Positions 42,414-54,539 of a stretch of 64,000 nt of DNA are shown here, in pieces (positions within the stretch are counted from its first letter, which is position 1; the number at the start of each line of letters is the position of its first letter). The stretch covers positions 360,982,639 to 361,046,638 of the forward strand of contig CM046879.1 in assembly GCA_025667525.1 (NCBI GenBank), read 5' to 3'. Source of the stretch: Glebionis coronaria. Lineage: Eukaryota > Streptophyta > Magnoliopsida > Asterales > Asteraceae. The translations under genes were made by a program, and so were the position numbers. A model generated the notes under the pieces. It worked only from the letters and a program-made list of their open reading frames with translations. It did not search any database and was not told where the DNA came from.

Positions 42414-44957
42414 TGATGAGACAGCAATTATACATAGTCTGATCGTCCAAATCGGGCTTAAAACGCTTAAAATATCATAAAAATACCCAAAAATATGCTT
42501 GTGTTTGTTCATTGTGTATTTTAGGTACGGATATCGTGAATTCACCAAAAGATCACAAGAATCAAGCAAAAACGAACATAGGAAATGAAGCCGCACAAAG
42601 AACCGGACCCGAATTGAATTTCTAAAGAAGCCCTTGAAGTTTTGAAGATTGTCAAGATTGGTCCCTCATCTTTTGAAGACTTGTCATTTTATACCCTTGT
42701 AAAACCTCAAAATTACATTTGGGTCCCTAAAATATCAAGAATGTACAAGAAAAGCCCTTGGAAATGGTCAAATTTGCATAAATGGTCCTTGTTTTAAGTT
42801 TGCAATACCAATGTGCCAAAAGTGACAAGCAGATGAAAGTACTTTACAAAGCGAATGAAGTTATGGCTGTTGGAAACTTTTTGTGAAGCTTTTAATATAC
42901 TGCAGGGGGGTATTTTGCCCAAAACCAAACTTTATACCCATTTAAACCCGGGTGTAACCCATACCCACTTGGATCCCCACCTTACCCATACCATACCCTT
43001 TCCAAACCCATCACCCCCAGCCAATCCACCAATCATCCCATAACCAGTTAATACTAATTTTGAAAAACCTTTTTTTTTAATTAAACCACCGGGAAACAAC
43101 TTCATTAACCCAAAAATAATCAAACACTTGTTCTTCACACCCCATGAACCCTAACCTAATCATCCTACTAATCAAAGGGGTTTTGATTGGGGGTTTTCAG
43201 AATCATAATTTACTATCAACTAAACCTATCCCAAACCCCAAAAGTATGTCACTCTCACTCATATGACCTCCCTGACCTTCCCCTGACCCACTTTGACAAG
43301 AAAACAAAAGGGGACCAGTACATCAACGATTCATATGAAATTACTCACCTCTCCAAGCAAAGTTTAAAGGCTAAAGATTGATTCAAACAAATGACATCCT
43401 CAACAACATCACATGGGACATTGTTGACTTATTTTTCAAGATTCTTCATAAGGGCAGTATGGGAACTAATTTCTAGGGTTTACTGTAGCTCGTTACAATT
43501 CTAGATTGTTCTATACATTTTTATAAATAGAGATGTTATGTGTCTCTATTTTCCTTTGTTCCAGCCTTTTGTAAAAGTTTTAAGATTTAATGCAAATTAT
43601 TCTTACTTTATAAAATTCAGCTGAGTTCCTTACTTTAAATGTTTTATTTAGTGTAATGCTTTTACTTTTTCTGCAAATTAGTTAATTAAAATCGTGGCAA
43701 AAGAATTTTTGGTTCAAGGGCACTTGGCCAGAATTTGAGTTTTTGAGAATTCTTGCTTCATGTTTGATCATAACTCCTTGTTCTTGACAAAAACAAGATG
43801 TTCTGAAGACATACTTCAAGTATTTCTTAAGGGCCTGATTGAATTTGGTTTATAGACTTTTCAAAAATCTTTATTCAAAAGAAATTTTTGAGACCCTCTT
43901 CTTTATAAGAAGGCTGTGCAAAGGACTTGACAACTCCTTTGTGCATTCTGAGTATAGGGAAGAGTTATTTTCCATTGTTTTGTCACTTGTAGTTGATAAC
44001 AGTTTGGAAAAAAAGATATTTTCAGAAAAGTTGTTTTTGATATTCAGTTTTCTCACTTTCCAAATAAGCTGGATATAATCTATCTGACGAATAGCTTATA
44101 TCCTGATTTATTTGGACTTGCAGTTCCTTTCTTTGTAATTTGTGCAGGTTGAAGACCTTATCCCCATCACCTTTCATTTTGATGGTTTTATGAGCTGATG
44201 TAGCTCTATTAACTAAAACCAGTCATCCATCTCTTACTTGCATTCAAACAAACCTCCAAGCCCTTGTTTACGCTCTTTATAGCTGGTGGTATTCTCATCT
44301 GTGACTTAGCCCGAAAAAGGTTAAGCTCGGGTAAGTTGAACTCCCTTGAAGTTAGCTTAAATTTTTGGATTCGAGTGATTTTGCTCATGAATGCTTGTTT
44401 GTAATTTGTTTAGCATAAATCTGTGTTTTTGTTAAGTTATAAGTTTGTTTAAATAGGTTAAACGATTTTAAGTGTGGTCTGTTTGAGTTAAGTTTAAGAT
44501 TTCGTAGGGCAAAATTTCATCTAAATACCTAAAACATCAACAATTATACCACTTTCTGCATATAATTCATCAACTGATCATATTGGGTTTATGTTTGAGT
44601 TTTGGACTTTAGAAATTGGTTATTTGTAGTTCATACGGTATTCTAGGTACACATTAGTTGGAAATAGGTTTCAGCAAGGTTGGGGTGGTTTGATAGACCC
44701 ATAGTTAACTCACTGTTATAGCATATATATAGCCCAAAGTCCATTTTTCTGTCTAAACTGCCCCACCAGCAGATTTTTAGGCCTCATTTTGGGGTTTCGT
44801 GGTTTGAAACTTGGTAACTAGTTAGTCTTAGGTTAGGTTTAGCCTTGTAATATCTGGTAGTTTAAGTTTTGCAATATTTTGATGGTTAAAATTTGTTTCG
44901 TAATCACTGTTAAGCCAAATTGCCCACTAGACCTGTCGTTGCCTTCACAGAGCCCTA
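42414..44957 (+). repeat. 3' LTR of element D, left part
   Basis: Closely similar to 31993-34523 apart from scattered substitutions and short indels (for example an extra GTCTTAGGTTAG near 44824). TATA is at 43522-43529. It ends at CCCTA, the presumed target site of element E. Confidence 0.88.
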
Positions 44958-46578
44958 TGATGAGATGGCATTTATACATGATCTCATCGTTCTTTTCGGG
45001 CTTTAAATGCATAAAAATGTCATAAAATACCATATATATGCTTGTGTTTGTTTACTTGTGTATTTTAGGTATGGATATCGTGAAAAAGACAAAAGATCAC
45101 AAGATACAAGGAAAAACGGACACGAGAAACGAAGCCGTACAAAGAACCGGGCCCTGATCATGGAATTTTCAACAAATACCCTTGAAAACTTGAAGACAAA
45201 CAATATTGATCCTCATTTATTGAAGAAATGACACTTGAAACCCTTGTAAATTAATAATTACAAGTTTGGTCCCTTAAGTTTGTCAAAATTACACAAAAGG
45301 TCCTTCAACTTTGAAGAAATGGCAAGATTAGTCCCTCAACAAATCAAAATTGCCAACAATGGTCCCTCATGAAGTCAAAGATACAATGAAGACCTTTGAA
45401 GATCAAGAATTTCCAAGATCAGCCCTTGAATTATCCAAAAATGGCAAAAATAACCCTTGAAATCCTTTTTTCCAAAGTTTTGTGCCAAAAGTGAAAAATG
45501 GTGAAACTTATTAACAAAGGAGAATACGTTTTAGGGCTGAAATGCTTTATTTACCAAAAATCCCAAAGAACAAGGACTGAAATGGCCAATTTGAAAGTTC
45601 AAATCCATAACACGCGCCAAACAAGTTCCACTCCACCAAAAACGGATCAAAGGGGTCCACTATTCATGTTCTTCCACCCAGATTTTACTTTTACCCAACA
45701 AAGGGTTAATCCAAATTACCTTGACCAAAAAGTAATTAACCCTCACACGTATACATCCCACACTTGAACTCACCCATCACATCACCATGGACCCCACCCC
45801 CAATTCCCCACCCCCAATTCCCCCTCAACCAATCAGAATGCAACTTAACCCCCAAGTTATCCTACGTGTCCAGATCAACAGCCTAGGATCCTTGCTTCAT
45901 TCCAAAGCTAAAATGAACAGCCTTGATCAATTTGGACAGCTCACACCAAGGATTCGTCTAGAAGAACCAAGGGCATTTTAGGGAAATCAGTGCTAGGGTT
46001 TGTGAATAGTGTTTAGCCAGGCATTTGCCTATAAAAGGAGACCTCAACATGTGAGAGTCCCTTTGTTCCAGTTTTAGGCTATTAATCTTTGTAATTCCTT
46101 TTTAAGCTTAAAAAAATTTGAATTTCTGAAATTTGAAATCTCTTTTTGATTTAGTTAAAAGTTTGGTGTTTGAGTAGCCTAATTGATAACTCAGCTTTTG
46201 GCCAGTTAAAAAGATTCGTTGTACCAACCTCTTCGAATTGAAAAACTTATTGTTTAATGTGTGACTCAGTTGAACTTTGGTGAAATAAAGATGTGTCGTT
46301 GTAGTTTTGAAAATAAAGGTGCAAAACAATTAAAGTAAAGGTGCAATTAAAATAAATCTAAGTCTATCTTAAAATAAAGTGCAAGTATTTAAAGCGCGAC
46401 TAAAACTAAAGGGCAATAAAGTAAATAACGCAAACTTAAATCTAACTAAGGCAAACTTAAAACGCAACTAAAACTAAAACTTAAACTAAGGCAAATAAAC
46501 TTAAAGTGCGAGTAAGGAAAAAGGCGGGAAAAATAAAGCTTTAAATAAAAAGGCAAAAAACTTAAAACTAAGATTTCC

Positions 46579-47010
46579 CTATCCGGAATAAACTCCTATT
46601 CGGAAAAAATGCTATTCGGAATAACTGTCACCTATTCGGAAAGATTAGCCCTATTCGGAATATTTGCCTATTCGGAAAGAATAACCCTATGCGGAATGTG
46701 CCTCCTATTCGGAATAAAACCTCTATTCGGAATATCTGTCCCTATTCGGAATAATGTCCTATTCGGAAAAAGGTGCCTATTCGGAAAATCCAGTCTATTT
46801 GGAAAGAATGCCTGTTCGGAATACTAGTCCTATGCGGAAAGTTATCCCTATTCGGAATAACTTCCTATGCGGAAACTTTGACCTATTCGGAAAATTACTC
46901 TTACTCGGAATAAATAATATTCCGCATAAGCCTAATTGCCAAATCCTTACTCGGAATAAACAATATTCCGCATAAACCACAAACTGGCAAAACCTCTATT
47001 CGGAATAACC
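46579..47010 (-). repeat. Array of about 20 CTATTCGGAATA-like words
   Basis: CCTATTCGGAAT and variants (TATGCGGAA, TACTCGGAATA) recur every 15-25 bp. In the sense strand the core is ATTCCGA, as in the B family, but the trailing bases are AT rather than TC. Confidence 0.85.
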
Positions 47011-47583
47011 TGGGCTCGAGTCTGGGAAAAATCAGAAACAGTGAAACGAAGAACAAGGAAAAGAGATAGCACGAATTAAATAAAAACTTAACCAAATCAA
47101 CAAAAAGATTAAACCAAACTAATAACAAAACATCTAATAAACATAAACAATCATTCCAAAACAACAAATCAAACAATAAAGATCAAAATAATCAAAACCC
47201 ACTTAAATCAAATCAACAAAAAATAAAGAACTTGAACATAAACCAATCAACACAAAGATTAAGAAAGGAAGAATGAGATTGACAAGATAAAGATAAAGCT
47301 TGACAAGAATTAAAAATAAAAACTTACTTGAATTAAATGGTAATTAAGGTGCAAGACAAGGTAATTAAATGGACAAGTATTTAAATGTTCATAAAATAAA
47401 GATGGAAGAGCTAATTTGTCAAGTTAGCCAACAAAAAGAAATGATTAACAAATCCTAACTACATATAGGGGAGGATTAGGAAGCTTCCTCCCCTTCTTCC
47501 TTTTCTCTTAATTGCGTCATTAGGTCCTTAAGCATATAGTCTTCATTAATTGCACCATTAGTCCTTTTTCCTTCTAATCTTCT

Positions 47584-47787
47584 TTACTTGGACTCTAATG
47601 ACTTGTGGCTCGGGATTTCTTTTAAACTCGTCTTTAATTTCTTCAATAAATTAGACTCGAGTTCTTCGGCTTTTGATAAACTTCCGTCTTTTGACTTTTT
47701 CTTCGATAAATCTTCAGAATTGGCCTTGGACTTCCGTTCTTTTTCCACTTTTGACTTCTCGACTCCGTCTTTCATCTTTTTCTTCAA
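47584..47787 (-). CDS. Lysine-rich LTR ORF, 67 aa, copy in LTR F
   Basis: Begins MKKKMKDGVEKSKVEKERKS and includes SKKKSKDGSLSKAEELES. It keeps the frame of the copies in element B and the solo LTR; the tail differs because of a one-base indel. Its beginning is close to where element G has inserted (47810). Function unknown. Confidence 0.3.
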   Translation of the reverse strand: MKKKMKDGVEKSKVEKERKSKANSEDLSKKKSKDGSLSKAEELESNLLKKLKTSLKEIPSHKSLESK

Positions 47788-47814
47788 TAAAAGCTGTGAA
47801 TGCCCGTGAATTCC

Positions 47815-48325
47815 TGATGAGTCCTATTGATCGTTGGGCTCAATGGTTAAGAACCATTATATCTAGGTTGATCATCATTCATATGATAACATAGCGGAAT
47901 AAGAACAATGATCATAACAAGGTGTTTGGGCACAAAGAACAAGAATTAAAACAAATGGGATGTTCATTATATTAATAACAAACATCCACTAGACGTGTAT
48001 ACATTGAATCCCACGTCTAGTGCGACACACACTTTAGGTTTACATTGTGATTGAATAATATGTGAATAAAAACCTACGTATGTTTTCTTTATATACTAGA
48101 AAACATAGCTTACAAAGAAAGCTAAAGTAATAACAAAACATCTAATAAACATAAACAATCATTCCAAAACAACAAATCAAACAATAAAGATCAAAATAAT
48201 CAAAACCCACTTAAATCAAATCAACAAAAAATAAAGAACTTGTTCTTTTGCAACTTGTACTTTTTAGCCCTTGTCTTCTTATTTTGTTGTGTTTTGACTT
48301 ATCAACTCAATAATTTGACCCAACA
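47815..48325 (-). repeat. 3' LTR of element G with a foreign 107-bp insert
   Basis: Matches the 5' LTR (50469-50887) except for about five changes in the first 30 bases and the replacement of about 15 bases (AAAAGACTCCAACGG) by a block identical to 47121-47234 of the surrounding LTR F. Confidence 0.88.
48129..48242 (+). repeat. 114-bp duplicate of 47121-47234
   Basis: AATAACAAAACATCTAATAA through AATAAAGAACTTG is identical, as read, at 47121-47234 (LTR F) and here (LTR of G), 1008 bp apart in direct orientation. Both junctions have short shared bases (AATAA on the left, CTTG on the right). Confidence 0.9.
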
Positions 48326-50454
48326 ATCTTCCCCTAGTTGATGATGTCAAAACACTTCTCTTAAGCATGAATCCTTTGTATGTAGTACATGATCTCCAAG
48401 AAGCTTCCCCTTAAGTATAGCTCATATTCTTCCCCTTTTTGACACATCAATAGGGAATATGTGAAAGTATGCAATCTTGTAGATTCTCCAAAAGTAGCTC
48501 TATGTAATGATCCTGAAGAAAAATAAATAAAGTATTCTTGATGTTGAATTAGATAACCCAATCTTATGTTCCATGTCTTGTTTATCCATGTGATGAAGAA
48601 CTTATACCACATTATGCAAAAAATATAAGTAGACCTCGATCCCTTGTCAATATTCTCATCCTTTGTGAGACACTGAGCACGATAATGTAACTCCTTCAAG
48701 TGTTTATGACAAGTCTTCATCACCATCCATGTAAGCACGAACAAGTTACCTTTAAAGTCAGTGGCTGAGGTCCACGACTTTAAGATATGATAGAACACAA
48801 ACTCGCGAAAATCTTCTTCAATCATCAAACTTCCCATAAGAATTCTTCCCCTTAAGCTAACACTTCTTCATGACGAATTTAAATGAAATAACATCTTCAT
48901 ACCATATGTAAAAGTGTTATTTGAATAACTCTTTTGCAAGGCTATCCCGATTACATAGTTTAAATATCCATCAAATTCCCACGAATAATTGCTAACTCAC
49001 TTTAAAATCATTAATCCTTTTAAAAATATCCGAGCCATAAATATCATCATGATATTCTATATTAAAACAGAGATTCCATGTACCTTTTGTGTGTATTTAC
49101 CTTCTTTTTGTGTGCTTAAAACGTACCAGTTTTCTCAAACAGCAGCAAACTTTGTGTTGTCCAATATCTCTTCTGTCCAATATCTTGGTCAGATGTATTG
49201 TCCGATATCTGACAATACCTATCAGCGTTGAAGCTCATATATCGGACGACACTGTCAACCTATCAGTGTTGACTTATTCCTGTCAGCGTCGAAACCCTTC
49301 CTGTCAGCGCCCAAGTAACAAACGTCAGCGCCAACCTAAAATCCTGTCAGCGTCTACTCTACCTTTGTCAGCGTCTCTTTTTTCTGCTGACGTCATTTGC
49401 AGCCAAGTTTCTTTTGACAATGAACGTTTAATATGCAGCACTTCTTTTCTTCATGTAAACCATATCAACCCATATATATTGTAACAATATATCGTCCAAA
49501 AATAGATGCTGCAACTCTTGACTTCAAATATACCTGCTATCGTGTAAACATAGAGATGCTATAACCAATCATAGATCATATACCGTGTGAACACATTAAA
49601 CATGTAAATACATGTTCGTGTGAACACAAAACCTTCAACCAATAGGAACTGAAGGCTCACGGTAATACAGTACACTAGCATGTAGAGTATCAAAACTTCA
49701 AATATTAGGGTTTAACCGTGTGAATGCAAAACTTAGGCCGTGTGAATGCATGTAGCCCCACGTGAGTATGGTAGACCAGCATGTAGAGGATCAAAGCTAT
49801 ATTTAATACAGATCGTGTGAACAGAATCCATATATAGTACTTGCTTGGCCGTGTGAATGCACATGAAGATCTCACGTTCAAACATTGTATAAGCAGCTGC
49901 TATAATATTTATCAGAAACCTTAAATTAAGGTTTTGTGAATTAAATAAGCCCATAAGAACGACGAACATCTGCTGTAACACCATTCTTGATCGTAACCTG
50001 CTGCTTATAATACAAACCCTAGAACGAAGATTGTTTAATTCGAAACCCTAATTAGGGTTTTAAGCCTAATCAGATTCGAATTTAAACACCATAATGCATT
50101 ATAACAGCCTCCAATCTCAATTCTTCCTGCTTTTTAAGTAGATCTAGGGTTTAAAGAAACCCTAGTTCATGATTTCATGTGAAAGCAGAAAACTGAAAAT
50201 CTTCCATCAGCCAACTTCGACGCTTAATAACTTTTGCCTGGGGATAAAACTCGACAATCCCTCCGGTGGATGTTTAGATCTATGTATGTAGAACACACAT
50301 CTAAAATTTCGTGACGATCCAACGGTTCAATCAAAAGTTATGACCTTCTGAATACTGCTGCGCACACAAAAACGTCCAGAAAAATTCAATACGAATTTTT
50401 CTTTTCTTCACCATACACGAACACCTCGTCGGACCTAGATATCAAGAGCCTTAG

Positions 50455-50466
50455 GCTCTGATACCA
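50455..50466 (-). promoter_or_regulatory. Primer binding site, initiator tRNA-Met type (element G)
   Basis: The sense strand reads TGGTATCAGAGC two bases inside the 5' LTR, as in element H. Confidence 0.9.
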
Positions 50467-50468
50467 AT

Positions 50469-50887
50469 TGATGATCCCTATAATCGTTAGACTCAATGGT
50501 TAAGAACCATTATATCTAGGTTGATCATCATTCATATGATAACATAGCGGAATAAGAACAATGATCATAACAAGGTGTTTGGGCACAAAGAACAAGAATT
50601 AAAACAAATGGGATGTTCATTATATTAATAACAAACATCCACTAGACGTGTATACATTGAATCCCACGTCTAGTGCGACACACACTTTAGGTTTACATTG
50701 TGATTGAATAATATGTGAATAAAAACCTACGTATGTTTTCTTTATATACTAGAAAACATAGCTTACAAAGAAAGCTAAAGTAATAAAAAGACTCCAACGG
50801 CTTGTTCTTTTGCAACTTGTACTTTTTAGCCCTTGTCTTCTTATTTTGTTGTGTTTTGACTTATCAACTCAATAATTTGACCCAACA
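50469..50887 (-). repeat. 5' LTR of element G (419 bp)
   Basis: In sense direction it begins TGTTGGGTCAAATT and ends GGGATCATCA. It lacks the 107-bp insert of its partner. Confidence 0.88.
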
Positions 50888-53792
50888 ATTCCCGTGTTTT
50901 CTCCACTTTTCACAATTTCGTCCTAAATTACAACAAAAACACAAACCACGCATAATTCCGACATAAAAGACATAAAATACACGTTTTGGTCCGGTTATTA
51001 TTGTAATTAAGTGGTAGAAAAGATGGGTGTTTACACACCTATCACTAATTCTGAGTTCCATTTGATTGTTAAGGCCTACCTTAATCTTGTGGTTAAGGCA
51101 CATCTTGTTTCATTAGGTTTTTAAGGTTTGAAAACTTTGAAATCCTAGGTTCTGTTTTGGTTATTTTGTGTACTAACCCTTGACCATTTGCTATAAGCTC
51201 TTACAAGCTTGTTGATACCAAGCTTGTGAAGGGATTAGAGCCCTTGGTTGAGTTGTTTGCTGCTTGTGTTGAAGATATCAAGTCCGTGAGGTTCTACTTT
51301 GAACCATCAACCAAGGCTATTTGCATCTCCTTATTTGAAGTACCTTGGTCTTGTTCTAGTTGTTGAACAAGGTCCAAGGAGCATTGCTGGCCTTCCTAGG
51401 ATGTTGTGGAAGGCAGGTATAAGCTCTTGTTAAGATTCCCCTAAACATTTCATGTTTATGCCTGTTTTGGATTTTGTGCTTTGATTTTGAGTATTTGTGT
51501 TTGTGCTGGTGATTTATGTGTTTGATTGTGTTAGTTGCTGCCTAGTAAGTGTTTTTGATCATTAAAATCAGTAGGTTATTAGAAGAAATCACAAGTTTCT
51601 TTGATAAGTGACTGATTAAGGAGTGTTTGGGATTACTGCATAAGTTTGGATTGTGGCTTGTTAAGTGCTTGTGTATTGTTAGCAAGTATTGGTATCTGTT
51701 GTTTGGGTGCTTATGATCATCTGTTTGCAGGTTTTGTGGGTTTGATCACATAGATTCATTATTTGGCTATAAAATCTTCATAACTTGGTAAAATTGGCTA
51801 GGATTTTGAGGACACCTAGATCTAAGCTTAGGCTAGGGCTAACAAGTGCTAAATCATAGTTAATCACACCAGGATAGAAGGATTTGAGGCTTGAAATTGG
51901 ATTAAGTGTCAAGTATATCAGCAAAACTTGTCTACATATTGTTCATTGTTCATCAGAAACATTTTGAGCTTTGATCTTGTTGATTTCTTTGATTCAGAGT
52001 TTGATTCTTGTTGCTTTGTGTTTGTTCTTAATTTATATAGCTTGTGTATGCATCCTGTTAAGTTTGGTGGGCTTATTCTGCTTAAATTTGCTTATTAAGT
52101 GCTTAACTGCTTATTTGCATATCTGGGGCATATCTGGTAATTGTTTGGCTTATTGTGGCTTATTGTGTGAACCATTTTGTGATTTTATTGTTGCTATTGA
52201 CTCCTTGTGATTCACTGATCACAAGGGTGCCTTTGTTTCCAATTGAATCAAACCAGAACTCTCATACAAGCTTGGTCAAATAGTCAAAGCAGTGGGAACT
52301 CCTTTCCCCTGCTAGTTGCCACTGATAGTGTAAATTTGGGGTCAGCTTATCAATAAGCTATAATAGCTTATTTTAACCAGCAACAACTTTGTTTTTGTAA
52401 TAGGTGCTCATATTTTGACCCATTTGTTCATACTGGAGCATTTGGGTGGTTGACTTTTAGGTTTGACTAGAAAACCAACTCCTTTGACTTTTACATAAGT
52501 TCATTTGTGCTTATTCTGGCTTATTGGTTGGGCTTATTGGATTTTTGTTGATTGATATTGCTTATTGAGTCCATTTGAAAGCTTTTGCAAGTTGAATCAA
52601 GTCCTGAGGTGCATTATTTCTCAGAAACGACTATTTTGTCGTTTTGTGGATTTTTGCTTTTCTATATTCTGGCTTATTGAGTGAGCTTTTTGGAAATTTC
52701 TTTTGACAGATCTCTTAAGCATCCTAAAAAGGGTTGTATGTCAAATTAGAGCTTATGGCATTAGCTTATGGCTTAATGGGCTGAAAAGCCCAATAAGAAT
52801 AAGCTTTGTGTTCAATAAGCTGTGATAAGCTCACATTCAGCTTTTGGGCCTTTAGAGTTTTGTTCTTAGAATTGAATTTTAAGTCAGATAGGGCTTTTCC
52901 AAGTCAATTGGGCCAAGTTTGACTTTTTGGGCCCAAAAGCCCATTTGTGTTGACTGAATTTGGATTTGGCCCATTTGAGGGCCCAATAGGGGTATTTTGG
53001 TAATTTCACTTTGATTTTATGATTATTTAGGTTAAAATAAGCTAGTTTGCAAGTTTTTAGAATTTTTTTTAATTTTTGGATTTTTAATATTATTTTAATA
53101 TTATTTTATTATTATTTTTAAAATTTCACTTTTTCCAACTTTTTACATTTTTCTTAGGTTAAATACATTAAAATAGGAATTTAGCAACTTTTAGAATAAT
53201 TTTATCACTTATAGATTAATTTTTATAATTATTTTAAGTTTTAATAGTTTTTAAATCATTTTAAATAGTTTTTATTAGTTTTATAATTTCTAAAAATAGT
53301 TTTTAATCATTTTAGGTCATTTTAGAGGTTTTCCAATTGAAAAATCTTTATTTGGGCTTTTTGATAATTTATTTGATTTTTAGGGCTTTAATTAGCATTT
53401 AAAAATTGAATATTTAATTAATTAAAAGGTTTGAAAAAGTTTTGATCATTGGTAAACTCTTAGTTTATTATTTTTGATGTTTGGTGAATTTTTGGTAATT
53501 TTTAGAATTTATTTTTATTTTTGTGATTTTTAAGGTTCTACGTTTTAACTTTCTAGTAGTGATTTTTTTTGGGTAATTTTTATTTTTACGTCTTCGTCAT
53601 CTTCTTTTCTCATCCCCTTCTAAACCAATCATTAATCACAAACATTTAACAAATTTCTCACACACATATACCTCCTTGGGAAACGAACTTGGAATCAATA
53701 AGGGTCATTAGTGTTGATTTTCCTAAATCATCACTCGATACTTACCACTTTTACGCCTTTTTCCTAAGAGGTGTAATTTACCACAACCACTT

Positions 53793-53810
53793 TGGCGCCG
53801 CCGCCGGGGA
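53793..53810 (+). promoter_or_regulatory. Primer binding site, tRNA-Asp type (element E)
   Basis: TGGCGCCGCCGCCGGGGA, three bases after the LTR end. It is the best match to the plant tRNA-Asp 3' end among the Gypsy elements here (one changed base). Confidence 0.85.
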
Positions 53811-54107
53811 GGTGTGTCGTGATTAATTTGCATTGTTGTTTTTAATATTAACCATATATAGTATTTGTATTAGTAGAACTCTACTAATACGTATTATCGG
53901 TTTTCTTGGTTTTTCTTGTACAAATATTATTACTATATTGTATTAAGTATCACAATAAATTCACAATATCTCCAAAAGTGTGAAAACACAACCTTAATTG
54001 GGATTTCATCACTCAATTATTGTATTCGAATCTCAAACAAAAAGAAAAAGGCAAAAATAGATAAATACTTTCGTGAAACTCGATTTTGAAAGATACAAAC
54101 TATAAGG

Positions 54108-54190
54108 TGGGTATAAGGCGGGTATTATAAAATATACCCTAAGGAAAAAGGCTCTTAAGTGCTTCGCGCCGCCTCGTTACCCCGCTTGCT
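54108..54190 (+). other. Conserved 5' leader block, copy in element E
   Basis: GGTGGGTATAAGGCGGGTAT is followed by CCTAAGGAAAAAGGCTCTTA, then AGTGCTTCGCGCCGCCTCGT and TACCCCGCTTGC. Homologous to D 36285-36372 and to A. Confidence 0.6.
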
Positions 54191-54539
54191 TGTGAGTATT
54201 TTGAGATTGAAGGCTAATCGAGGGTTTTGCCGCCCAAAGTATTATTACGTATAATATATTTGCTTGGTTTCTTTGTGATTAAACCCTCTTGAACAATTTG
54301 GTTTTCACCAAAGTTCTAAAGTCATTCGAAGGCGTTCACTCCACGTGATCGTTTTCATTCCTTTGAGGCTTCTTTAATCAAGAGTTTGATTCGAGGAGAG
54401 ATTTTGTAGATTGTTGTCTACGAAGATACACCAAAATCCAAAAAAATTAAATATCATCAAAAACACAAAAAAAAATTGAAAATTCACAAAACACCCAAAA
54501 AGAATCTTCTTTGCTCACCTCCCATTCTTCGTGAAGTTT

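Larger units (their letters stand above)
31993..44957 (+). mobile_element. Athila-like non-autonomous Gypsy element D (gag-PR), 3' LTR split by element E
   Basis: 5' LTR of 3875 bp, primer site, leader, gag, protease with acidic tail and membrane-like segment, 3' untranslated region, polypurine tract, and the first 2.5 kb of the 3' LTR. At 44958 element E interrupts the 3' LTR at the point equivalent to 34523 in the 5' LTR; the rest must lie right of the window. No RT or integrase is present. gag and LTR are close to those of E, making E or its kin the likely helper. Confidence 0.88.
47815..50887 (-). mobile_element. Non-autonomous Copia-type element G (3.07 kb)
   Basis: LTRs are at 47815-48325 (3') and 50469-50887 (5'), with ATTCC target-site duplications at 47810-47814 and 50888-50892. 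Initiator-Met-type primer site at 50466-50455 and polypurine tract CTAGGGGAAGAT (reverse complement of 48326-48337). The 2.1-kb interior has no gag or pol motif; the minus ORF at 48837-48361 matches nothing I know. It contains GTCAGCG words (49210-49376) like element H, CGTGTGAA words (49553-49862), and a leader with RNA-like text after the primer site. Confidence 0.85.
46184..51044 (-). mobile_element. Solo LTR F of the B family, with element G nested inside
   Basis: Starts TGATAACTCAGC and ends CACACCTATCA, flanked by perfect CTAAT duplications (46179-46183 and 51045-51049). Removing G leaves about 1.78 kb, similar to the B LTR. It has the lysine-rich ORF, and the word array with a changed flank (TTCGGAATA, 46579-47010). 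No internal domain, so it arose by LTR-LTR recombination after insertion into E. Confidence 0.88.
44958..53789 (+). repeat. 5' LTR of element E, interrupted by solo LTR F
   Basis: The LTR comprises 44958-46183 and 51050-53789. TATA (TATAAAAG) is at 46030-46037. The insertion lies about 150 bp downstream of it, within the transcribed leader. The right part is rich in GCTTATT words (about 52060-52830). A 14-bp unit, CCCCACCCCCAATT, is duplicated near 45793-45820 relative to the 3' LTR. The inner end reads ACCACAACCA, then CTT and the primer site. Confidence 0.85.

Noticed and set aside
45787..45981. Small ORF repeated at 63180-63383
   Set aside because: Paired LTR copies of element E; a 14-bp duplication changes the start of the frame between them, which argues against coding.
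48361..48837. 158-codon minus-strand ORF in element G
   Set aside because: No transposon or host motif recognised, and average composition; considered a chance ORF in a non-autonomous element.
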